Source: Gracilaria vermiculophylla
Lineage: Eukaryota > Rhodophyta > Florideophyceae > Gracilariales > Gracilariaceae
Length of the DNA: 49,268 nucleotides
Reading direction: 5' to 3'
NCBI GenBank assembly: GCA_019155205.2
Contig: JAHNZQ020000308.1
Span: 5,911,083-5,960,350, forward strand
Part shown: piece by piece, positions 32,395 to 41,500 of the stretch
How positions within the stretch are numbered: the stretch's first letter is position 1
Layout: every line of letters begins with the position of its first letter
Program-made: the position numbers and the translations under genes
The notes under the pieces: model-generated
The model's input: the letters and a program-made list of their open reading frames with translations, nothing else
What the model was told of the DNA's origin: nothing
Database searches by the model: none

Positions 32395-33303
32395 ATGTGT
32401 CGAGAACAGTTTCCCGCCAAGCAGCCAATACTCATGAGTCTATCAAGGATGGTTTCGGTTCTGGAATCCGAGCCTAATGCGTGTACTGACTCCGAGACAG
32501 CTACAGTCCCTCCGCTGTGCGAGCGAGAAGATGATGTCAGGGCGCAAGGCGGGGTGGGGCGCATGGGCAGACGACCGAAGTTCACACCCGCCGATGATCT
32601 CGTCATCATAAGGGAAGTTGCAGCCGCGAAGGCTCACCTCGCTCCCAACGGGCAGACGAAAGAACGATTTCATATCACTGCTCACAAGGCGAACAGTAGC
32701 AAGAAGATTTCGTGCGCTGTCACGTGGAAGAGCATTCAAGACAGGTACAAGCGTCTCCAATCGCGTTTTGATGCGAGCAAACGAATTGAGAGCGCAATGA
32801 GCGGCGTCGGGGGCGAGGTAGGGGAGATAAAGGAGCTATTGAGCATGATGAAGGATGCTAGAAAGGACATGGCGTAGGAAAAAACCACAGCAAAGCAGCG
32901 ATCACAGGATTTGGAGGCTGAGAAGGAGCGACTGGGTGCAGCTGTGCGCCAACTCGCGACTTTCCACTCAACTGGAGGTAGAGATTCGGAAGCCGGTTCA
33001 CCGCAGGTGGACCGCCGGGCTGGGGAGAAACGTTCACGTAAAGAGGCGTTCTCCTTTTCGTTTGCAGACGACATCAAGCTCTTCGCCGATGCGATAAAGG
33101 AAGGCGACCAAGCGCGACACGAACTCGAGAAGAAGCGTCTTGAACTGGATCGCATTCGATTCGTGCAAGAACGTGCGGAACGCGAGAAAGAGCGCGAAGA
33201 GAGGCGCGCAGAGCGCGCTGAAGCGAGCCGAGTTGACCTGGAAAAGTTTAAACTATCGTTAGACGCGCTACGTAGCACTGCTGAGTCACTTCGCAAAGCG
33301 TAG
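32395..33303 (+). pseudogene. Myb/SANT-like protein of a Harbinger-type transposon, with one in-frame TAG
   Basis: The first part (32395-32877, 160 aa) has a Myb/SANT-like domain at about residues 58-130 (RPKFTPADDLVIIREVAAAK, TWKSIQDRYKRLQSRFDASK), the type found with PIF/Harbinger transposases and in oomycete and algal repeat families, where it binds element ends. After TAG 32875-32877 the same frame continues from 32878 to 33303 with a Lys/Glu/Arg-rich coiled coil (EREKEREERRAERAEASRVD). No frameshift separates them. The two halves therefore look like one protein of about 302 codons with a nonsense change, although readthrough or a short intron cannot be excluded. It converges on the DDE transposase ending at 33473. 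Confidence 0.65.
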
Positions 33304-33383
33304 AGATACTCGAACATAAACGAAACGATACTTTCTGAAGGACGAGAACGGCCTTTTATCTTACTAAAGTAGCCTGGTTTTTC

Positions 33384-33456
33384 CCGGGGGGGTGTACCCC
33401 CCGATACCCCCCGCCTGGGGCTCCGCCCCAGACCCCGCTGGGGCTCCGCCCCAGAC
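33384..33456. repeat. GC hairpin cluster between convergent transposon genes
   Basis: GGGGGG-TGTA-CCCCCC (33387-33402) is followed by two copies, 23 bp apart, of CTGGGGCTCCGCCCCAG (33415-33431 and 33438-33454), each a 6-bp perfect stem. It lies in the 170 bp between the stop of the Myb-like ORF and the stop of the transposase. The minus strand has at least six G-runs of four or more, so quadruplex formation is also possible. Confidence 0.9.
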
Positions 33457-33472
33457 CCCACTTCCTCACAGC

Positions 33473-34235
33473 CTAGTCGCGTGAATGTAGGTATTGCTCC
33501 AGACTAGGAGGCCTGCAACCAGAATATTGAGAGACAGGGTTAGGATAGAGGCAGTTGCGCATGTTAGTCATCAGCGCCGCCGCCAGGTAGAGTGCTCCGA
33601 CAGGGGACCCTCCTATACGGAGCTTACGTTTGAAGTCCATCGATGTCCAGTTCTGCTTTAACTCCTTAAACATCCACTCTACCGTTATCCGGCTTTTGGA
33701 CATTGCTTATTTAAAACACACCTGGTTCTCCGACAGGGAAGCTCCTTGGAACGGTATGACAAGGCATTCCCTCGTGTAGTGCAACCTNNNNNNNNNNNNN
33801 NNNNNNNNNNNNNNNNNNNNNNNNNNNNNNNNNNNNNNNNNNNNNNNNNNNNNNNNNNNNNNNNNNNNNNNNNNNNNNNNNNNNNNNGCGGTTCTTAACG
33901 GTACATGTCCTGGACGACGGCCATCCATTTAAAGTGACGAGAGTCTTGATTTTGTTCTTTTCAAATCTAAATAAGAAGAGACATTCCGAGTTGGATAGAG
34001 CATTGAAGTTGAAGTTGAACTGCGAAGCTGAAATTCGTTCCGAATAGAGTATCTCAGACTTATAGTCCTTTCTTACCCTGATGTACTGCTCAAAAGCTCG
34101 CAAAAGTAAGCGGGAGTCCACAGTAGAGGGGCGTACGGCTGGACGTCTTATGAGAGAAAGCGTCGTCAGCCGCCACATGTGTACCAGTCTGATGCATTTG
34201 TTTTGCGCGTAGTCGCGCTGTCTATCTCGGGACAT
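33473..34235 (-). pseudogene. Harbinger-like DDE transposase (DDE_Tnp_4), interrupted by assembly gap
   Basis: The C-terminal part (33703-33473) reads MSKSRITVEWMFKELKQNWT, GALYLAAALMTNMRNCLYPN and PPSLEQYL, typical of the DDE_Tnp_4/HARBI1-like family, with the last catalytic Glu in VEWMF. Just upstream LVIPFQGASLSENQVCFK precedes a TAA before AMSKSRI. Beyond the 100-N gap (33788-33887) the N-terminal region (34235-33888) gives ECLFLFRFEKNKIKTLVTLN, the family's entry motif. The first two catalytic aspartates fall in the gap. Another minus frame (34384-34166) starts MLKFVVLAVAILTYV and could be an upstream exon. Confidence 0.8.
33788..33887. other. Assembly gap (100 N)
   Basis: Exactly 100 Ns, the usual placeholder for unknown length. 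It removes the middle of the transposase. Confidence 1.
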
Positions 34236-34384
34236 GATGAAAATGGGTGAGGGTATAGAACAATAGGCATAGGAAGAGGCATCAAGAGATGTAATACTCC
34301 TGACATGCTTCTGTAGTCTAAAGCGTAAACTAATTTTGTAACGTATGTGAGGATTGCGACTGCAAGTACAACGAATTTTAACAT

Positions 34385-35280
34385 TACAGTATCTTTGCAG
34401 TTTCGATGCAGAATTTTGCTATGGCGTAATCCCTATAAAGTGCTGAAGGAATGTGTTTGTGTTTGGCACAATAAATAATTATCGATATTGCACCTATCTT
34501 TTTGAACAGGGCATTGATTAGAAAATATAATAATTTTAAATATTTAAAACTTGAAGCGGTGATCTGTTTATTTAGTACAGCTTTGGATGGGCGTTTGTAA
34601 CGGTTGTGTTAATTTTGAAAACGCAGTCGCACGCAAATAATGTTTTCTTCGCTAAGTTGTACGTTGGGGTGGTCTTGATCTATGCTCAGCCGTTATGATG
34701 GGTGTTTAAGTTTTTGAATGTTGTTGATCGATTGGGTGCAATTACAGGAACAGCGAAAAACTCGTACCTCCGACAACAGAAATAGCAACATGCTTGTAGC
34801 CTTGCGTAGAAAACGGGGGTTTAACCGGTAGCTAAGGTACCTAAAGTATTTCAAAGTTGCATTGCCAAATCGTTGGTCAGCGGCATGATGGCTCTTACAT
34901 TTGTCTTCCAACAGATACATTGTGCTTTTAGTAAAAGCTAGACCACTTTATTTAACGGAATATTTTTATGTTCACAAGCAGAAAGTAAAAAAGGTCGATG
35001 GTTCCTAGCGGTACAGATAAAAAGCTATTTACGTCGAAACGATACTTGTAACAGCAGTAGCTCTGTTTATACGAAGAAGTTTGCTGTATTCTCAATTGCA
35101 ATGGATGCGAAAGTCCTTGGAACAAGAGTGTTGCCCTTCAAACTTATGGCTGAGAGGTGGGTCGTCTACGTTTTGTTACTGGAACGCCCGTGGAGTTTTG
35201 AAGTACAGTGGATATAAGATTCATGGCACTTTACAGTATCGATAAGCGCACTACTCTCGACCATCAACATTTATGAAACG
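34385..35280. other. AT-rich spacer, no gene recognised
   Basis: It contains one 75-codon minus frame (34693-34920) without motifs. A sharp rise in GC begins at about 35280. Confidence 0.45.
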
Positions 35281-36050
35281 AAACATTACTGTGCGCAAGC
35301 CAACGCCTGGGGCGCATGTTCGAGGGGGACGCTGATTGACGCGCTTGTGACCGGTCGTTTGAACGGCGCGCACCGTCCACACGCGGCACGGGCCACCTGC
35401 TGTACGCTGCTGGCGTAGTTCGTGGCACGGCGGCTGCACCGCACCAGACACCACGCAGTCACAGTCAAGCCGCCATCCGAACTCCGCGCCCATCGCGCGC
35501 GTGCACGGCGAGTACGGCAGCAGCACCCATCCGCACGAATTCAGCAACCCGGCGGCGGCGCTGCGAGGCCTCCACCGCCAGCCATCGTTTTCTCCAATCT
35601 CACACCGCGCGTAACATTCCGCTTGCAGCGGCGGGCAGATGGAACTTTAGCTGTATGCGCACATTACAGCATCCAAGTGCTTGGCACATCGTCTCCACTT
35701 GTAAGGATGCCTTGGCCACATCATCACAACGTGTGGCATCGACAATCATACACACATGGACACGCTTTTAGTAGTCGTAGGCACATTGTCGTCACATCTT
35801 GAATTGGTGTTACGCAGAGCAACATTGACCTAGCGTGTACAAGGCAAAGGCACATTGATAAAACTTGTAACAGTCATAGGCACATCGTCACTACTTGTTA
35901 TGTTATTAATTAAGATGCTACGAACCCTACGTTCCTTCGCGGCTATCGCTCGGAACGGAATCGAACGGGAAGCAATGCGAGAAGGTTTCAAGTTACGCAA
36001 AGAGCAGCTCTGTACAAGGGGAAAGCGGACTGCGTCAGGGGTGACCCGAG
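35281..36050. other. GC-rich segment, no supported gene
   Basis: Frames of 98-136 codons exist on both strands only because stops are rare at this GC. No motif is seen. It probably includes the 3' untranslated region of the minus-strand gene that ends at 36051. Confidence 0.4.
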
Positions 36051-37556
36051 TCATACGGCTCCGTCCGGTTCGGCGTTTTCGGCGGGGGGCGCGCCGAGCC
36101 GACGCACAACGGGCGCGTGCTCGCAGAGGCGCAGCGCCGCCAGACTGCGCAGCCGTTGCACGCCCACAATGTGCGCCAGCCCTTTCTCGCCGCTGCTTCG
36201 CACCTCGAAGCGGTCGATGAGAAGCCGCGACCCCTTCCACTTGACGAAGTGCCCAAAGTGCTCGAAAATGCTAAGGCACACCGCCGCCTCCAGCACCGAC
36301 AGCGACCCATCCACTGTGTCGTGCTCGTCCACTTCCGCGTGCTCCTCGCGGTGCACCTCCGGCACCCAGCACACATTCCGAACGTCCGGCTCGATGCGCG
36401 CTAGCCCGTGATACGCCAGCAGAATGTTTTCGCGGTTGTACGGCGTGTACGTCGTCCTCTCCTCCGTCTCACCCAGCGCCGCGCTCTTGCCTAGCGTCAT
36501 CCACAACGTGAAAGCACCTATGGCCAGCGGTAGCACGTCCACCGACGGCTGCAGCAGCCCCGGCAAACCGTCGTAGAACACAATCAGCGCAATGCACAGC
36601 GCCAGCCCCACCGCGTAGATCGACACGCGCTTGCCGTTGAACATCCGCAGCCCGCGCTCGTACGCCTCGCACACCGCCGCAAACTGGCTCAACGATTTGA
36701 CCAGCAGCTCCAAGTTGGTTGTCTCAAACTGCGCGCACAGCTCCACAATCACCGCCCGGCGCCCCACCGACTGGATGCCGCTCTCCATCACGCGCAGGTG
36801 CTCCTTAGTAAACACCGCTTCCATCTTGAAATTGGTGCCCTCGATCACGTCCTTGTGCCAGCCTAGGTCGATCTTGATGGGCTCGCTGCCTAGCTTGCAC
36901 AACGCGCGCTCAACGTTCTTGTTGACGCCCACCATGACGACCGATTCATCCGTCCAGAACGCCACCGTCGTGGAGTTGAGATAGCGCAACATCTGCAGCA
37001 GTGCGCGCGTGTCTCTGGTGAGCGACTCTTCCGAGCTCACGACCGTGATAACCATGGAACCGAAACCCGACCTGGACAACTGGAGATGCGGCACCTTTTG
37101 CCCTGGTCGGCACTGAAAGCGCAGCGTCTTCTTCACGTAGCGCACCGACGGCTTGAATAGCAGCACGGAGAGGTCCAACACCATCTTCTCAAAGCCGTAC
37201 ACCCTAGGCAGCCGAATGGCCTTGTACAACAGGCCTATGACGATCCACACCAAGCTCTCTGCTAAGCCAATCAACTGGATAAAGTGCGTGAGCAAGAAGA
37301 TGGAGGAGGCGGCGAGCTTTTCGGATAGGGGGCTTTTTGCGCAGCCCACTTCCTCGTGGCCCTTGCGAACATCGTCGTAGGCGTCGAAATGGTCGTCATC
37401 ATCTTCCTCCGTGGGCTGCAGGAAGGCGTCTGCAAACAGGCGCAGCAGATAGGCATTGAGCATGGAGGTCACAACGGGGCGCCTCAACAAGTCGATGCCG
37501 ATGCCACGCTCGATCTCGCGCAGGTTGAGAGACATGTCTGAATCGGAGACCAGCAC
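36051..37556 (-). CDS. Unrecognised membrane protein, 501 aa
   Basis: A single uninterrupted 501-codon frame ending in TGA, starting MLVSDSDMSLNLREIERG (Met8 is an alternative). Predicted features are an acidic patch EEDDDD (50-55), one hydrophobic span at 84-111, a soluble middle (about 115-305), two spans at 311-328 and 340-356, and an Arg-rich C-terminal tail. I recognise no family and see no catalytic motif. Codons are strongly G/C-ending, unlike the bestrophin exons 1-6 kb away. Its start faces the bestrophin gene across 1.04 kb, so the two may share a promoter region, which is only an arrangement and not evidence of joint function. The length and clean frame argue for a real gene. Confidence 0.75.
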   Translation of the reverse strand: MLVSDSDMSLNLREIERGIGIDLLRRPVVTSMLNAYLLRLFADAFLQPTEEDDDDHFDAYDDVRKGHEEVGCAKSPLSEKLAASSIFLLTHFIQLIGLAESLVWIVIGLLYKAIRLPRVYGFEKMVLDLSVLLFKPSVRYVKKTLRFQCRPGQKVPHLQLSRSGFGSMVITVVSSEESLTRDTRALLQMLRYLNSTTVAFWTDESVVMVGVNKNVERALCKLGSEPIKIDLGWHKDVIEGTNFKMEAVFTKEHLRVMESGIQSVGRRAVIVELCAQFETTNLELLVKSLSQFAAVCEAYERGLRMFNGKRVSIYAVGLALCIALIVFYDGLPGLLQPSVDVLPLAIGAFTLWMTLGKSAALGETEERTTYTPYNRENILLAYHGLARIEPDVRNVCWVPEVHREEHAEVDEHDTVDGSLSVLEAAVCLSIFEHFGHFVKWKGSRLLIDRFEVRSSGEKGLAHIVGVQRLRSLAALRLCEHAPVVRRLGAPPAENAEPDGAV

Positions 37557-38598
37557 AGCACTTTAGGCTGGCGGTAGTGGTAAAGCAAAGTCAAACCCAA
37601 CGGCAAAACTGCATAGCGCCACAGCCACGCTTATGCGCTTTGAGAGGTTGAAACCCACGACGGTGCCAACCCGAGTACTGTTCAGAGAAGGGCAGGTGAA
37701 TAACGAATCGGTTTCCCTCACTATTTGACCCGGTGCAGTCGCATCTGAAGTACAGCGTCCACAGCCCTCCACCAGAGCGCTTACGGCGAGCTTACCACGC
37801 TGGCAAGCGTACTGTAAACAGCGGCGCCTTGCGTGTGTGTGTGGGTGAGGAAGTGGCGACAAATTCACCCTCCCCACGTGCGTGGCCATTACTTGCGATC
37901 CTATGGGGCGCAGCGCTCATACAAGTTGATGTGCTTGCCTTTGCCATGTGCACATCTTCGCGCTGCACTTCTGGCCCCTGCGCCATGGTCCAACCTTCTT
38001 CCCCCACCTCCCCGTTTATTGAACGTGCACAGAGGTCCACTCGAAGAACACAACCCCCGCACCCTTCCGTACTCAGTCGAGCATCATGACGATTCAGTGC
38101 CCTCACGCCGCCCACGGAGCCCCAATCTCACTCTCACTTGCCTCATACACGTGCGTTATCGTCGGGGTGCCGCGTATCTTCTACCGCTTCTGTAACTGCA
38201 CGCAATAAAAACATGTTCGCGGCCCCTATCTACCCCCCTACTCACCCAGCGCGTTCCAAATCTCCATCAACAATACACCATTCTCTGTCCCCACCCACGT
38301 ACGCCCCTGTTGTCCCAGGTCTTACGGACTAAGCGATACTGTGCCCCCTTTGCTGTCCTAGTCCGCTTGTACAATAAGCCATGCACTTCCGGTCTCGGTC
38401 GCACATCCGTTTGTTTTTCTCTCAACGGGGTCTGCTACCGACATTCTGCGGACTTATACGTCTAGCGTCCCCCCCAACAGCTCGGTTTGGTCACCCAGTC
38501 CCAGCCGCGCCGAGTTTGCCTCTGGGTGATGCCACAGCGTCGCAAACCACACTGGCGTAGTTAACTTCTTATCGATAACGTTAACTGAGCTGTGAACC
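37557..38598. promoter_or_regulatory. Shared intergenic region of a divergent gene pair
   Basis: 1.04 kb between the ATG of the 501-aa gene (37556) and the ATG of the five-domain bestrophin gene (38599). It must contain both promoters. I see no clear TATA box. GC falls gradually toward 38599. Overlapping frames of 60-120 codons here lack motifs and start support. Confidence 0.5.
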
Positions 38599-41500
38599 AT
38601 GACGACAGACTCGCAGCCCCATCTGCCACATTCGCAGTCTCCGGAAGATCCTCTTCCATCCGCCTCCTACAAAAACTTTCAACACACTGTTGTGGCGCTT
38701 CGCCTGAGAAGCGCCGCTCTCACCGGCACATTAGGATCAGGACCCACCGAGACGGGAGAGGCAGACTACTCCGCACTCCTTTCCGTTCTGCGAACCATTC
38801 CGTACGCCATCTTATCCTTTCAGACTGTATGGAGCATCGCTGTCACTCTCATTGCCTACGCTCTCGCAGACAAGCAACTCAGCTGGTTCTCAGTTCCATT
38901 CTGGACATCTAGACTATCCGTGTCATCTTCGGTTTCTTACGGTGTAGGATGGGCACTTTTTGTGCTGCTCGGCTTCTTCATACGAGAGGCCAGCAATCGC
39001 TATTTTGACGCTCAGTTGAATTGGTCCAATGTCGGCGCCAATCTTCGACAGCTCGCGCGTCATATCCGTCAAGTATATCCACAGGGCACTTGGCATGAAG
39101 ATGATGTCGACAGGATCGTAGCTCATCTTATTTCATATCCAATTGCACTTAAAATGACTCTACGGGAAGAAAAAGAAGCCGCGCAGCTGTCTGGCATTCT
39201 TTGTGAGAGCGACATTGAAGACGTGCTGAATGCGGATTCCATGCATGTTCATTGCATGAGGGTTGTCAGAACCTATATTAGCGCCTCTGAAGATGACGCT
39301 GTACATTCTTTCAAGTTGCTAAACTCTGAGAAGACACCGGCTGGATGGGGCGCCCGATACTTGGTTATGGATTTGATGGATGCTGTTGACTACTATGCCA
39401 ACGACTTAGTGAAGATTGCAACGTCAAGCCCCTCCAAAGGATACGTCACACATCTCACAGTTTTTCTGTACTTGTGGATGTTCTTTTTGCCACTTGCTTT
39501 GGTGCAAAGTAGTGGGTGGTAAGTTCAAAATTTCCCCTCGTATATGAATCTAGACTTAACTGAGTTCTCTGACCCACATCCCATCCTACACTCTTTCTTC
39601 ATTTTCTTCCAGTTAAGGTTTACACCACTTTGGGCGGTCCTTACTTCCTACGGTGTTGGGATGCTCTTCACCATTGGCCAAGCCCTAAGTGATCCTTTTG
39701 GCTTTGATATGCAGGACATCAAACTCAATCAACTAGCCTCTGAAGCCGCTCTCAAAACTCTCAATACTTACTCCCGTGATCAGTTGGACATAACAACCGT
39801 CATAAAAAAAGACCATGACACCCCCGAATGGCTTGAAAAGCCTCTGGCCGAAAAGAAAGCGGATAAAACGGAGTCATCCGCGACAAGTTTCTTCGCTCGA
39901 TTTATTCCATTTCGTATTGGGCGCCTCAGCAAAGGGTTTCTTTCCTATCTGGCTATGGCTGTTGTTTGGGCCGTATTTCTGTTACTCGTCACATACAGTG
40001 CAAGAGAAGTCAATGAAAACGGAACCTGCAGGTGGTGGTGTGTTTACATTCCCGTTGACTCTTCAATCACTTCTTACGTCAGTCTTGGAGTTTTCCTTAC
40101 TTTGGGGTTCTGGCTAAATGTCGCTTATGCGCGATATTGGAGGTCTTTGCAGCTTTGGCAGAGTAAAATCAGGACTTGCATTGAAGAAATCGCCCTTCAA
40201 TTTGCAGTGACATGCAAGCGCGGAGTGTGGCACCAAAGAGATCGCGAGCGTCTCTTTTCTCACCTCGTGGCTCTGGTATATGGCGCTAAACAGGACTTAC
40301 GAAGCAATAAGAACACCTCTGTGTTGGAAGGTATTCTTTCTCCTCAAGACATTGCTGCATTTGACGAATCTGACGATTTCTTCGCACATGCCACAGACGT
40401 GATTTATGGATACCTGAATGCCCTTGATTGTGCCCATGATGAAACCACCGAGGTTGATTCGTCGCCCTGGTCGTGCGCAGTTTATTCAATTGAATATAGT
40501 TTGTGGGCTTTAGAGACGGCAATTCAGGAATGCAAGTCTATCCACAAGTTTCCCATCTCTCAGTCTTTCACAATTCATCTGAAGTTGTTTACATTTTTTT
40601 GGTTGGCGCTCCTTCCGTTGTCCCTTGTTCAATTTGCTGGCTTCACGGCTTTCTTCTACATCGTTCCTATCAGTTACTCAATTATTAATCTCATCAGGAT
40701 TGGAAGTGATCTTGCTGATCCTTTTGGCTATGACGAGGAAGACATACCTTTGGATCTTTTCTGTGATGAAATCCGCGAGTCAATTCATGCCATTTATAAC
40801 GAATCATTGAGAGGAGCAGCTGATTATGTGCGGCCATCGACCTATTCTCGAGATATGTTCAAGGCCAAACCCGGTCAATTTGGTGTCATTGATGCAGAAC
40901 CGTGTCTGAATCCAAATCTTGGGGTTTTTAAGCGATTTTTGCAATCATTGAAGACTGACGACGATTCCAATAATCCATCTTTCATCGGTTCTTTGAAGAA
41001 GATTGTCTCCACGTTCCCATCTGTGTCATTTCGCGGTATGGCTTTGGTTATTCTCTGGTCTATCTTCGCTGTCCTTATATCTTATGGGTTTTCTTTTACA
41101 TGGGAAGAATCAAAACGTAATGCTTGTGGGAAATGGTGCAGTCCAATTGATGTCCAAATGTCCGTATTGGCTAACATTGGCTTTGCCTTGTTCATGATAC
41201 TCAGTTTTCGTGCCTCTGATGCTATTGGAAGGTATGAAGAGGGTGCAATGCTTATATTTGATATTGAAATGAATCTACGCAATTTGGCTATTGAAATTGT
41301 TCAAACGTTCAAGGAGGGCTTTTTTCATGAAAAGGACAAAGAAAGAATTGTAGCTCATATCGTACAAATTCCTCTCCGTTTTCGAAGCGAGCTCTTAAAG
41401 AATGGCCTAAATGCGAAGGATGAGGGATTACTTTCTGATGAGGATATTGACCGAATGCTGTCGAGCAAATTTCCCCTCGAGCATTTGCTTCAAACTATCG

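Noticed and set aside
36035..37541. Long plus-strand and alternative minus frames overlapping the 501-aa gene
   Set aside because: They are shadows caused by high GC and biased third positions. None has motifs or exceeds 121 codons.
36051..37556. 501-aa protein as a degenerate bestrophin partner
   Set aside because: None of the repeat hallmarks (GF...RY, HE-x-D-x-x-R...H, PFG-x-D-x-x-D) occur. Adjacency alone is not evidence.
37563..38332. Genes in the divergent intergenic region
   Set aside because: Five overlapping frames of 60-120 codons on both strands have no motif, and no start or composition preference.
39519..39617. Use of the CAG acceptor at 39611-39612 for intron 1
   Set aside because: It would place TAA directly after the junction. 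The AAG acceptor ending at 39617 restores GWFTPLW, matching the same motif in repeats 4 and 5.
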